Below, piece by piece: positions 34,067 to 47,116 of a DNA stretch of 64,000 nucleotides; the stretch's first letter is position 1; the number at the start of each line of letters is the position of its first letter. The position numbers and the translations under genes are program-made. The DNA lies in contig KV419399.1 in NCBI GenBank assembly GCA_001630475.1, forward strand, positions 704,552 through 768,551, in the 5' to 3' direction. The notes beneath the pieces were generated by a model. It was given only the letters and a program-made list of their open reading frames with translations, was not told the DNA's origin and did no database searches. Source of the DNA: Sistotremastrum niveocremeum HHB9708 (taxonomy: Eukaryota > Basidiomycota > Agaricomycetes > Sistotremastrales > Sistotremastraceae).

Positions 34067-37000
34067 ATGTCGTCTAATAAAGCGAACTTTGCGTCTTTCA
34101 GTCCTACCCAGTTCTCTATATCCGATGCAGTAAAGCTTACCGTCACCGGTGGCACGAACTTCGCCAACACAGGCTCCCATCTCTGGTTTCAGTTCAGAGA
34201 TGCCGACTCGCCTTCTGTCGACCCAAAGACAGTACCATCATACAAGCCAGATTCCATTACTCAAAAAGGCCAGACTTACGATGCCACATTCATCGTCCCA
34301 GCAGGTTCTTTCGTCCCAAACGCTGCATCCTACCAACTCTGGGTCGGGACGACCTCGTCAGCGACGGAGATACCTGCTTACGAGGACTGGCTGAGCAATC
34401 CTAATGCTCCTCAAGCCATCATCTACCAATTGACGAGCGGCGTGGGTACCACGATCCCAGTTCAAGGTGGCACGAACTGTATTGTTGGTATATTCGGCAT
34501 CCCAGACGGCACCGACGGGGCGACGGTCACATTGGTCCCAGACACGAAGAATCTTCGCAGCAAATCTTGGCATGATGCGAACGCAAAACCTGCGAACATC
34601 GTCATCACCGCTTCTGTTCAAGTCACGAACAGCCGTAACCAGCAAGGTCTCATTCATTGGACTTCGCCCTTGATTCCGTTTGAAGGTACAGTTTGCAGTC
34701 TTTAGCATACCATGCTTCTTTCCTCACTGTCGTGCAGGTCATTACAACATCACAGTGCTGTTGAAGAACAAGGACAGCGAAGAGCCGCTTCTGACTTCGG
34801 CAGTCCCAGGCCCAGGAATCATCACTTACGTTCCGATACTTGGATCTCTTTCTGAAACGACAGAACCCTCTATTCCGACAATGACTTTGACATGTTCTTT
34901 CACCGCAACTGCTCCTGCTCCCGGCACGTTGTACGACCAGGTACTGATATCTCACGATTATTTTTTGAGCACATTTTACTCATTTTATTTCACATAGGAC
35001 ATTCCTGACACCACTGCTGATGATAGCATGCCTCAGTGGGTGCAAGATCTACAACCAGCCACCGGTCCTCGTCCAGCTGGAGCCGTAAGTCATCGCGTCA
35101 TCGCTTAACATTTAAAAAATTAATCAAACCGATCCAGGGCGATTATTTCGATTGGGACAATTACGGAGCGGGACTCGTTGTGAACGAAGATGGCTTCGCT
35201 CTTGTTGACGATACCGACGTCCGTGTTCAGCTCCTTCAACTCGAGGGCACCGGTATCCTCTTGAACGGCGCTCCCGTCGCTCTACGCGTTTGGACTGGCA
35301 AGACCACCGGATGGAAGTGCGCCAGAATGGACACCAACTCACTCACCTACTCTCAAGCCGGGAATCATCCCACATTGCTTGTTGTGGACAAGCACAGCTT
35401 GGCTTATCCTACCAGGCGAGAAGAGATCTTTGGCATCTATCAGTTGGTAAGTGCCGCTCTATCGTTGCGAATATATATCTAATCTTTAACCAGGTGCACA
35501 ATCCAAAGTATGGTGTACAGCCTTCGATCGACTGTGTTGATACTGAGATCACTGCAGATATGTCGTCGGTGATGATATTAACAACGCGAAGAACCGCGCC
35601 GCGCCTTGCCTGATTGAAACACAACCGAACGAAATCATGCTAGGCATCGATAAGGTAATTCTTGTGTCGACATCAGGATGTTATCCGAGATCTAACACGA
35701 TATCTGGATCAGGTGATTATGGTGCCCACTGCCTACGCTAGACCAGTCGGTACGCTCTCGTCTCGCGTCAATAACTTTCAAATACTTATGAGCGCAATCA
35801 GATCCGTACTACATTGATATTGGCGTCACCCCCTCTCTCCTCGAAACCCGCACTTACCCGCCTCAGAGTCTGGTATACGGCCAAAGTGGATTCTTGGACG
35901 GTGTGAAAGTCGACACTGACGTTTACACCGTCTTCATCACCGGATACATCAAATATGCCGTTCCTACTGACGACATGGTCTCAGCCCAAGTACTTCCTGC
36001 TCCCAATCAAAGTAACAAGATGTCTTGCCGGGTGAGTCTTCATGTGACTTTGGATGCCTTTCCATCCTGACGATACCGTAGTGCATCAGCGCCGTTGATA
36101 TTACTACCTCCACTTCGACCCCGACAAAATATGTCTTAACAATTGGCAGCGAACCATCGCCGGTTTCTCGGGTCTCGAACCTATTTTATTCTTTTTATGT
36201 CGGCGACGGAGATGGCTCTATCCCGGCAGACGGGGCCTGGAAGCCGCTTATGGATAATTCGTTCGTCTTCAGCTTCATAATCAAACTCATTGGACGTTTA
36301 TATTTTTGATCAGTCTTGCTGCCGCTGTCGCCAGCGGGACAGGCCCGGGCACGGTGGTTCAGATATCAGAGACCTCCGTTCTGATATTCCAGCGCAGCCG
36401 TTCAGCAGTTCTCGAAATTTACGTTTGCACCATCGATCTCGCACATCAGTCCCTCCAATTGTCCGACCCGAAGGGAGTGAGAGAGAAGGGTGTTCTCGCT
36501 CTTCAATTAGACGACATCCTTGATTCTATCTTGAAGGCATACACAGCTCGGTTTGGCTTGACCTTCAAGTCAGGCTATCAGTTTGGTCCGATCTATGACG
36601 TTTGGGTATGCACCTCTATGCTTGACCGATAGCGTTGGCTGATGTCATCTTTGATACAGTTCACCGTCGAATATCAACCGACCGCGGGAGCTAGACCCGC
36701 TGGCTTCCATATCTTCACCGTCCCATTCATGTACACATCAACCATCATCCATCTTTGGTTTCCGCTCCTGAAGTCTGCACCCTGGATTGATACTCTCGGC
36801 GGTGTCTGCATCGGCGTCTACGGATCCATTCCGGCTGCGATCACGTCGGATCAGAAGAACCCTCCTCAACTCCAAATCATAACTGGGCAGCTAGGATCTA
36901 CTGCCGATCTTGTCATCGAGTCGATTACATACCCAGGCTCGGAAACCCTGTATCTTGAGGTTCAAGCTTCCAATAAGGACGGTGCTCCCACTTTCGGTAT

Positions 37001-40000
37001 TCGGGAGTGGGGACAATACGATAAAGGATTCGTCCAATATCCCAGCAACAAGATTACCGCTGACACAAGAACCGTCACAATTCAAGCTGCTGGGACGACG
37101 TGCGGACTCAAGTTACATTGGCAAGGCACTACCGGCACCTCACGCTCACCGCTTACGGTAATCGACGGCGACACTTGGTTACTTCAGGTGTTGCCGTACG
37201 AGATTCAGAAACTTACATCCGGGATTAGCAACATTGGAACGGGTACCGTCTATCTTGACACCTCAGGTACCCACATTGTCAAAGACCGCAAGTTCTCGTA
37301 CACCTTCACTTTGACGTACAATGAAGGCACAAATGGTATGTATTGAAGACGTTTGCAACTCTCGATTTAATCTTCTTCGCAGGCACGAGAGGCTATCTGT
37401 CTGTCAGCAACTCTAAAGATACCTATGATCAGACGGGTACTCCGACTATCAAGAATGAACAAATACCACTGACTAAAGACAATCAGGTCACTCTTGCGCA
37501 GTCGTAAGTGGACACACCTTTTTATCTTCATGAATTGACCGTGAGTAGGACTGTCAACATCGTTGTCACGTTGACTGCCGGCGCTGCGGATGGCGATCAG
37601 TGGCAAATTGTGGGTTAATCAGCCGTCAATCCTTTCACTATCTGATTGTCGATTAGACCATTCAAAACGGATCTGTCTACACCCCCATCTCCGGGACTAC
37701 CAACTCTGGAGATTGGGCTTACCCAACCATCTCCGGCCTTTACAATTCCCAAACAACCTCTCGCGTGTCCGTTGCCTGCAGCGACATCGTCACAGTCGCA
37801 AATGCTTGCCCCTCGGAAATCAATTTCACCTATTCAATCAACAATTCTCCGGACCAAGAGTTCATACTCAATGTCATTACTACCCAAGACGGAGGCCATG
37901 ACTACATCACTGGCTGGGGAACTGCTACTTTGCCCAACGGACTAGTGTTCGGCTTTGAAAATCTGCAGGGAAATCCTGTAAGTACCGCTGTATTTTTTTG
38001 CTGTTTAAGCTTTCACTGAAGTCTAACCGTATTCAGGCCAAAGGCGATCACTGGACCTTTGATGTCGCCCCATCACTGCCAACCATTGAGATATTTGCCC
38101 AGCGACCAGCAGCGAAGCTTGCCTCCATATACGACTCAGCGTGGATCGTGGCGCCCACTCATTCTGTCGGTGGCCGTATCCAGCAATACAAGATTGCGAT
38201 CCCCACATCAAACTCCGCTGAAGCTAATTTGCCCTCCACGGCTACGCTCCTGCCATATCGAACAACACTCGAGCCTTACTTGAGTCGCGATGCATCACCC
38301 GCTCTCTGTTTCAAGGGTGTTAAGACTGCTGGTGTATCGTGGTCTCAAGCGATTGCAGCCGAAGTTCCCACTGATTCTCAGAATGTTCGCATGTATGGAC
38401 TCCTCCGCGCCCTCAACGAAGATTATCGTCCTGCACACTCCGGATCTTTCTATTCAGTCGCGCAAGGGACCAATGGCTGGGCAGACTCATCGTCTGTCGT
38501 TTCCGTCAGTACTTTTGACAACAATGATCTGTTGAGTGAACCGCGCCTTCCCAAAGATCATATTGATCAGCTTCCTCCAATTGACTATGTGCCTCCTGGA
38601 TATTCCACTTCACCCCCCATGTACATGAGCACATCCTGGCTTGCGGTATTCCCTCAGGTAAGCTTCATTTGACAACTCAGGCAATCTAACTCATACAAAC
38701 TTGTCAGTTCCGATTCAACTTCGGCATGGTACAAGTTGTTTCCAATCTAGTCAAGACGTACGGCCTCGACATCAGCAGTGTTGGAAAAGCCTTGCACTTC
38801 CTTATCAATGCAGGTTCCGGACTGACACTCTTGGACGAGTCATTCTTTGTGAACGTAACTATCCCGGCAACAGATATTGCGACAGTCAGTAATTTCAATG
38901 CGGCAATTAACGACAAAATATATCGCAAGTGCATTCATATCTGTCACATTGGGCTGTGTACTGACATCACTCTAGAAAAGTGTGCTATTCCTTGGGGTGC
39001 GTTTGCATGTGATTCACCCTGTTACCACTCGTCATGACTATTTGCAGCGATGAACGCCGATGGCACAAGGAAAGACGATCCTTTCGACAATCAAGACTTC
39101 TACCTGAACCCGGAATGGGATCCCACATGGGTGAGTCCAGTACTTTGTTTGTCCGATCGTCCGTCTGAATCCAGGCTAGACAAAGGCCGATTTTCCTAAA
39201 TTGGGCAAATATATCATTCAGCTAATGGTGTGTGTTTTCTCTCTCTCGAAGCTTTGCCACCTGAAATCCGCCAAGGTTCTGCGATCATTATGGGAGTTCC
39301 CGCCGTTTTGGACGGGCAACAACACGGAGGGTCGCCATTGCCCAAATTACTGGAAGTTCCGGTTGTCGGGAGTAATTTGCGATCAGTTTCTTCAGACCGC
39401 ATTTAGTGTGCCGTGCTATCAAAACACTTTGCACGACGTTCGGGACGAGATAGCAAAAGGCTATTTCCGGAAGACCGATTATTTCAGGCAATCTTCTCTT
39501 GGTAGCGGCTATGCAGCGTTCTCAATGGCGCTCTCTGACTCTCGTCTTCTTCCGTCTTACGGTCAATTAACTTCCCGTGGGCGTTCGAAACTTGTTGACT
39601 CAATCAGTCAACTTGTAAATGGTGGCGGACCTGTACTTGGCAATGCAGCAATGAGGTATGACGGCGATGTCCTCGTTGTATTTTCTACTAAAATTTGAAT
39701 CAGTTACCTTGCCAATAGCAATCTTGAGACGACTTTGACGCCTGTCAATTACAACGCCGTAACAGAGATTCCAATCTCAGCTGACAAAGATAGTGATAAG
39801 AATTCTCCGGCTCCTGAGGATTGGGAGGTGCATGTATGTACTACTTATTGATCATCAAGTTGTTGACGGTCGACACTCATCACTGCCTGTTACCAATAGC
39901 TCGCTCATTATAGTGGACCAATCTTGTGAGTCAATATGCTCGTTTTCGGAGCCTCTCTATTCTTATGTGTATTTAGACAGATCGGCCTTACTGTACAGTC

Positions 40001-41459
40001 TATCCAGTCACTCATAGCTGCAATCGGAAAGTCAGGACTACCGAAGGACGCTTTGACGAAGATCATCGAGGCCCTGCAAGCCCGGGGACCCATCAGGTCT
40101 GCCGCCGGGGCCAACTCGCGTGTCATTGGTTCTAGTCCTTCGGGTGGTTCTCCGCGAAACCGAAGTCGCGCTGGATCGATTGAAGAAGATGAGATACAAG
40201 TTATCCCTGAAGCAGAAGCTGCCGTCAGTCTCGGAGTTTATGCATTGACGGACGCTGAAAAGGAATTACTTGGTCTGATCTTTGCTGTCATTATGCCGCC
40301 TTTACTCAGTTTGTCTGAACTTGTAGGAAAAGTGCAAAAGGCCCAAGGGATCAAGCTGAATGTGGGGCTTAACGGCATCATGGCACGTATGTAATCCGTA
40401 TTCACACGCCTCTTGTGCCCCTGACCATATCTTTGCTACAGTCGCATTAACGGCCGGCACTGCTGCTGCTTGGACTCAGAACGAGAAGACGCGTCTTGGA
40501 AAAGCCATAAACGCAGTCAACGTCATTATCGACACCGTCGCATTCGCCCAAATCGGCGTAAAGATATGGGGTTCGCACATGATTGCACCAAATTCCGCTC
40601 CTGCTGATCAGCCTCCGCAGAGTACAAGACCAAGATGAACCTCATTAAAGGCCTCCAAAGTGATGCTAATGCTGTCGCTGAGAATGCTGCTAGAGCGCAG
40701 GCGACTTTAAAGTATGTCGATCCACATGACGTCATGAATCACGTTCTAAACAAATTTTGCAGACGGTTCGAGAAGGCTAACAAAGCCCTTTCCGGCGGCT
40801 TGAATGTCGCATTTGGCGTTCAAAGTATTCTCACTGGTGCTCAAGAGATTCATAGTGGGGGTTCACAACTGTCTGCCGGTCGCTTGGATGTTACAACTGG
40901 CGCCTTTTTTGTGGCAAGTGGTGTCTACGAGCTAGGAACTGCGATCGAAGGCTTCGCCGTTCTGGATGCGGTTGGTATCGGCGAGATTTTGTCTGCAATC
41001 GCTTTTGAACTCTGTGAGGAGACCTCCTTGGAATGTCTTCGGTTTGCGCGCTGACTATCTTCGCAGCCATCATCAGGATCTGGATGGGGGGTGTCAAATC
41101 TGTGGCAGCATTCGGCGAATCAATAATTGAGGTCAGCAAATTCAGTACATCGCTCGCCTTGTCTCTGACCTTCCTTCAGCTCATTCCCTTCCTGCATCTC
41201 GACGGAGGAGATAGTCAACGAGATGCTATCATAAATAGGTCAGCGTAACCTAACGCGCGGAATGACGTCCTCAACTGAATCGTGTTCTCTTATCAGAATA
41301 CGCGAAGCAAAGGGTCTTGCTGTTGGCCTACGAGTCGCTCGAAGAATTGAAGATCAGGAGAACTACTCTCCCGACCCTCGCGACAATGGCATCGAGCTTT
41401 CAAATTACAAGATAACAACACCCGACGCTAACGTCCGCGATATCCCCGACAGTTACTAA
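34067..41459 (+). CDS. Giant unrecognised protein, about 1,950 aa, about 30 exons
   Basis: I do not recognise this protein. Eighteen exons from 34067-34685 to 39048-39130 and nine from 39704-39833 to 41297-41459 join in phase without exception. The stretch 39131-39655 is coding in at least three pieces, but its splice sites are not resolved. The first roughly 1,500 residues are beta-rich and soluble-looking (DAVKLTVTGGTNFANTGSHL, VNEDGFALVDDTDVRVQLLQ) with no signal peptide. The C-terminal roughly 400 residues are helical, with Gly/Ala-rich hydrophobic stretches (LLGLIFAVIMPPLLSLSEL, ALTAGTAAAW, GGLNVAFGVQSILTGAQEI) and a coiled coil. An N-terminal IPT/TIG-like Ig fold is possible. Microexons of 14 nt (35494-35507) and 21 nt (38976-38996) and a GC-AG intron (38925-38975) occur. 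Two genes rather than one cannot be fully excluded at 39.2-39.6 kb. Confidence 0.75.
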
Positions 41460-42529
41460 AAGCAAATCTAGCGGTCTTATGCTGGCGTGTTTCGTGGAGT
41501 GCTCTTATCTCGCACACGTGCAATAAGTCGCCCATGACATCTGTTGTTCTTTCGGCTTTACTCGAAATTCAAGTCATTCGGATATACTCTGTAGTGTCAA
41601 ATACGAACATCATGCCGATACTAGGCGTTTGAAATACTATCTGTATTACTGCCATCTCTAGTGTGATTGAAACAGAGCTCGACGTGCCACAAAAGTACTA
41701 GTGCTCAGTTAAAGCAAGGAAGAACCACGCGCGCTTATTTTGACCGTGATCACGTTCATTTTGCCAGCTGCTCGACTTTGTGCTATGCGACTCTGAACCG
41801 GGCTCCTTGACCTCATGCTACCTGGTCCTATCAATGTCCATCATAGCATGGCCCTCTTTTCTTGCCACTGTTCTCGAAGGCGACCATCAATGCTTCTCAC
41901 AGGCGAAACTTAGACCACCATTCGCGGGGATACCGATACAGGCGATGCAGCCTTGACGCACGCTTCCTAGGACAATGAGGGGTCTATTTATTATTGCTAT
42001 GGGAAATATGAAATATCTGGGAAGCAGGGAAGTTGGTAGCAAGGTGTAGGAATTGGCAGGATGAGGACACAAGGCGAGAAAGGAACGAGCAAAATTGATT
42101 GTCGTATGTATCGTTGAGTTTCGCAGAACGAGCTGATATACTGTATACAGGCCAGAGCCTGCGCTATTATACGTCACCTATCAATGTATTTCCCTAATTC
42201 AAGGTCCACGAACGTTTGATCCGTCAATTATTTACGCTTCAACTTGTCGACCTCGAATTGTTCCACACACCGTGCGGTCAACTTCACTACCCTCAAATCA
42301 ATCAGCATCTTCCTGTCTCTCGCCACCTTGAAGCTCGCTTCTTCCATTCTGAAGGATTGATCTCTGCTTTCCAATGAACAACGTGCGGCTAGACTACTGT
42401 GACAAGCGCGTGCACAATGGATACGTCCATACCTGATCGAAAACCTTATCACTCGATTTCACACCGACAAGAGTTGGTTCGCCGGAAAAGCGTTATTGTC
42501 AATGTCACGATGAGAAGAGAGGTATAGAG
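41460..42529. other. Intergenic, no supported gene
   Basis: I see no complete gene. A minus-strand frame at 42228-42452 has a charged, coding-like tail (KVARDRKMLIDLRVVKLTA), but no start codon or upstream exon I can defend. It could be the end of a small gene that begins inside the tandem array. Confidence 0.4.
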
Positions 42530-43710
42530 GACGAAGTGCGGCGAAGAATACCAGAAGGCGGCCGATCTTCTCACTCAGTCTCAGTAAGCCGGGGCAACAG
42601 TGAACGCCATAGCTCACCAAATTTCAATATGCCTGCTCGTTATCTCCTCTCAGGGAGCTGTACTCGGATGAAATAGACTTCAAACGCGTCCATGCTACAA
42701 GTCCAAGCTCGTGGAAGCTTTACTAAGGCTGATATTAGCATTGAGGAAATGTTCTTTGGAGCATCTTCTTTCGGAGATCTCCTACAACAGTAAGATGTTT
42801 CTCGTGTCAATAGAAGATGTTGGTCAGTCAATACGAGCATGCCGAAGGATGAAGGCATCGACCAGCGGGATGGTCACGGTTCGGCAACTTCCATATCCGG
42901 TTGAGTCGACTGTGGTGATCTCAGACGTCAACTTGCGACAACTCCCCATTCGACCTCAAAGTGTCACACCTTGACCTCTCATAAGCATCTTCTTTGGTTT
43001 CCTCTGGCTATGTCAGACTTCTACGTTATCTCTATTGCCTTCAAAATCGTCCGTCATTCGGAATCCTGCCGATCGTCGATGTATACGCGAATCACGACAT
43101 TTGGGTGGGAGACCGCTGCGACCTTGAACGCAGTCAAGGCTATGCTATCTTTCCGGACCTGCATAAGTAAGATAGAAGCTGAGAAGCTTGACGTCAAATC
43201 AGCTTCACCGTCGAATGCGCCCTGTGGACAAGGTAAATCACTTCCTTTCTTAGAAGATGACGTCGGTGCCTGACTGGCAGCTTCTTCTACAGTGCCTATG
43301 TTCTCCTGAAGCTTCTTTCAGCCATAATCTTGCTATAGAGTTCAAGGCCTATCGCATGGAATCTTCTGATGTCATCGATGCATTTCACGGCACGTTGACG
43401 GTATCTTTGCAATTTCTCCAGGGCCCTGTCGCAATCGGATTTTGTCATGCTTCATCGCTACTGTATAGCAGGAGCTCTGACAGACACCTACCCGTGCGTA
43501 ACCATCCTTTTCGAAGTTCAGAGAAGCTGCAAGGTCTTCGTGTTTTGTGTGGGAATTGGAGAACGTTGTGGAGTGCGACATCGAAGCTTCATCGCTCTCG
43601 TGGTGCACGCGAGCAACTGGCCACCAGGCCATGCCGATCTGAGAGGTGCTCTGCTCAAGATAGGATGGATGTGGTCTTCGTCATAGGACAAATGCCACCT
43701 CCTTATCTGA

Positions 43711-43718
43711 TATAAATA
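43711..43718 (+). promoter_or_regulatory. TATA box of KEP1
   Basis: TATAAATA lies 86 bp before the start codon. About 25-30 bp further on is TTCAGCATCCTTCACCGGAC, conserved in all three paralogues and probably covering the transcription start. Confidence 0.7.
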
Positions 43719-43796
43719 CTGGGCCGTCGCTCGAAGTTCAGCATCCTTCACCGGACACCCTCAGTCCTCACCGACTCTCCAATCACTTCTCTAACG

Positions 43797-44859
43797 ATGT
43801 CCATCAAAACTCTCCTCCCCATCCTCCTTCTCCTCAGCGCCTGCGGTGCTCTCCCCACTGCAATCAAGGCACCTTCCGACGTCGAAGAGTCCCTCGGCGT
43901 ATACAGTAGCTACTCTAGCGAGAAGCGCGCTGTTGCTGCTCCTGACACTGAAGATTCCCTCGGAGTGTACAGCTCATACTCCAGTGCTAAACGCGCCGTC
44001 ATTGCCTCTCCCGACACCGAAGAATCTCTCGGTAAGCCCGTATCCCGTACCACATAATCAACATCACTGAAATGACGTATTGTTCAGGTGTCTACAGCAG
44101 CTACGCTAGCCAGAGGAGGGCTATCGCACCCGACACCGAAGATTCGCTCGGCGTGTACTCGAGCTATTCCGACGCGAAACGTGCCGTTGCTGCCCCGGAC
44201 ACTGAAGAATCTTTGGGTGAGTAGTTTGTCTTCTGAATAACACGAAAATCTCTGACCGAACCTCTCTTACAGGTGTCTACAGCAGCTATGCTAGTGAGAA
44301 GAGAGCTATCTCTCCCGATACCGAGGAGTCCCTCGGTGTCTACAGCTCCTACGCCAGTGAGAAACGCGCCATCAAGCCTGACACCGAGGACTCGCTGGGC
44401 GTGTACTCCACCTATCGTGACGACAAGCGTGCTATCGCCCCCGATACCGAGCCATCCCTCGGTGTCTACGACAGCTACAAGCGAGCCATCTCTCCTGACA
44501 CCGAGGATTCTCTCGGTGTCTACAGCTCCTACGCCAGCGACAAACGCGCGATCTCACCCGATACCGAGGAGTCTCTCGGAGTCTACTCCAGCTACGCTAA
44601 CGAGAGACGTGCTATCACCCCCGATACTGAAGAATCCCTCGGCGTCTACTCCAGTTATGCCAGCGAGAGACGTGCCATCAAACCCGATACGGAAGACTCC
44701 CTCGGGGTATATTCGAGTTACGCCAGCGAAAAACGCGCCATTAAGCCTGACATTGAGGAGTCCCTCGGCGTCTACAGTTCCTACGCTAGTGAGAAGCGAG
44801 CCATTACACCCGACACCGAAGACTCCCTTGGTGTGTACAGCCAATATTCCAGCGCATAA
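43797..44859 (+). CDS. Kex2-processed repeat protein 1 (14 repeats)
   Basis: Secreted peptide precursor of 316 aa. Exons 43797-44031, 44088-44216 and 44273-44859. A signal peptide, MSIKTLLPILLLLSACGALP, is followed by a short pro-region and 14 repeats of about 20 residues. Each repeat has the core PDTE[ED]SLGVYSSY and ends in KR or RR, the cleavage site of the Golgi protease Kex2; the last repeat ends the protein without a dibasic site. Residues before PDTE vary (AIS, AIK, AVAA, AIT), as do those before KR (ASE, SSA, RDD). One repeat is shortened (VYDSYKR). Processing should release about a dozen similar tyrosine-containing peptides. Both introns split the glycine codon of SLG-V. The class includes dikaritin RiPP precursors such as UstA and fungal signalling peptides, but no tailoring enzyme is recognised nearby. 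Confidence 0.9.
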
Positions 44860-47024
44860 GGCCGCGGATATCTTAGTAAGCTCTCGCCTTCCCCCCTATA
44901 CACCCTTAGCTGATTCAATTCCTTTTTAGCGACTACTATAGATCAAAAATATTCCTTTCTGCTATAGCTCTCAGTGTCCATATATACGTAACGTACCCCA
45001 TGTATCTCTACCTGTAAATACGCTACAATTTATTTCACTTATGTCCTTCTACGTCTGCCCTCATTGTGATGTCATCCAACTGAAGACCTCCTCAATACAG
45101 TTTTGTCCATATCTGTCAGCAGAGCTATCCCAGACCATATCATTGCGGTAGTACGGCTAGTAAAAGACTATCGACATCATTGAGACACGTCATGGATTCA
45201 GACCGCGCATGCTTTATATTATCGGGATTCTAGTAACGCATGTGAGCTTCCTAAGTCGCGGGATATTGGCTGAATAGATATAAGTGCAGGCATTCCGATC
45301 GAATCATAGATCGCAATCAATTAGATATGGGGCCTCTGAGTCAAAGCGTTGAGTCACACAATGATAGGCGCTGGAGGATGAAGCCTTTGGTAAACAACGG
45401 CAAACAATATCGACACTTTCCGACCTGGGGTTCTAGAAAATCTGCCTACTTCGCGGTGAGGTAAAAGTTGACCGGTTGACCTGTATAGTCCAATTCAATT
45501 CAGGTAAACGGTAGCGAGGACTGGAAGTGCGTCGCAATCTCGTATAATATCGGCAAGTCGAATGATGGCTGTTGGTGATTGTGAACTCACTGGGAGCTGG
45601 CCACAAGGTCTATCTTGCCATTCAAATCCATATAAGATCCCCTAAGTTCATTTCCAGCTGTACGGTCCTGAAATGATGATCAAGTCTGTTGTCAGCTCGA
45701 GTAACTTGAGCCTTATGGCGTCATACAGTTGCAGAGGTATCTAGCAGTGCCATCGAAGGTGTTTAATGACTTGAATATCGACGAAGAATTGTCATTGGCA
45801 GATATCCAGACATTGGGAACCTTTCGGCCAATAAAATACTGGAAAGGTCGCAGTGCGGAGAAGAACACCAGAAGCTGCTCGATCGTCGTGTTCAGTCTCA
45901 GTAAGCCGCAGAAACGGGTTGGGAAGTTTCTCACGATGATATATACCGCGAGAAGTTGGGACCGGATGAAGTAGGTTTTAAACGTGCAGATGGCGCAAGC
46001 CTTTCCACTATATCGGTGGTGTGAGTAGAAGCACTGGCAAGGGTTGACTAACCCAGAGGTTAGCCTTGAGGAAGACTTCGTGTGATTTTCGTTGAGCTGT
46101 CAACCGCTGTACATTATGATATACGATGGCATGGTCAACGTATCAGTGTGTCTTGTAATTGGGTGAGGCAAGATGAGGCACTGATGTTGTTCGAGGAAGG
46201 CTGTTTCGGCATTTCCCTTTTCGTGTTTGGTTCCGATTCCGGAAGCAAACAAGCGCCGAGCCGATTTTTCGTCCGCAATAACGACAACACCCCGCACTCG
46301 GTCGATCGAGCTTATGTGCCTTGGCTATCATAAGCGTATCCTTATATTGAACTGCTCTGTCAGATAACTTTCTGCTACTATCCGGTCCCACGCGCTCTGA
46401 AATGTCAGAGCTTATCAAAGTTGAAAGAATTGTTATCTCGAAAAAACGCGACATCGTTGTGAGAAACCGATACGAAAGGATGCGGCATTCTCTGTGCCTG
46501 GAGAAGTCATCCGGAAGTCGAAGCTTGACGTCAAGCGATTCCATATTCGAGGTGGCCATCATTCTTCTGTGAATTCTTTCCTTGCTTCTGAATGACGTTG
46601 TTCTAACGCGCTTTCCGTCAGTTGGAATGACCCCCGAAACTTGCTTTGATACGCTTTGAAATGGCAGAACAACGATCCACTTCGATGAAACACCATGGCG
46701 TCAAATATGCAATCTATGAACTAACACAGTCCTCTTTGCGATTTCTTCGCAGCCTAACATAGTCGGAGTGTGCAAATCACGACTCCTATTGCCTCAGCGA
46801 ACCACTCTTGCGTTCGTGCGAACTTGGCAATCACAAGCTCCAAGATGACCTAAATGTCTTCTGTTTCATGTGAAATGTGGAAAAGGATGTCAGGTATGTT
46901 TTTGATACGTATCGCAATCGTCCAGTAAGCTGATGATTGCTCGCCAGCGTAGAATGCCACAGCTCTGTTCAATGTGAGACGGATTTGACATTCGTCATAC
47001 GACAACCTCATACCTCTTGTGAGA
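44860..47024. other. Spacer between KEP1 and KEP2
   Basis: Contains the end of unit 1 and the 5' part of unit 2. The minus-strand frame at 45713-45934 includes the conserved peptide GLLRLNTTIEQLLVFFSALR, found in all three units, and may be an exon of a second duplicated gene. Otherwise I see nothing I can name. Confidence 0.4.
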
Positions 47025-47032
47025 TATAAATA
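47025..47032 (+). promoter_or_regulatory. TATA box of KEP2
   Basis: TATAAATA lies 92 bp before the start codon, followed by the conserved TTCAGCATCCTTCGCCGGAC stretch. Confidence 0.7.
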
Positions 47033-47116
47033 CAAGACTTTCCATCGGTGTTCAGCATCCTTCGCCGGACACTCTCCTCCATCCTACCCACCCACCTTCC
47101 AACTCCAACTCTCTCG

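Noticed and set aside
44554-44844. Antisense open frame in KEP1 with valine/glycine-rich repeats (and similar in KEP2 and KEP3)
   Set aside because: It is a shadow of the sense repeats: a repeat length divisible by three keeps antisense frames open.
47048-47116. Upstream in-frame ATG for KEP2
   Set aside because: It lies within the conserved promoter/initiator stretch and would bury the signal peptide.
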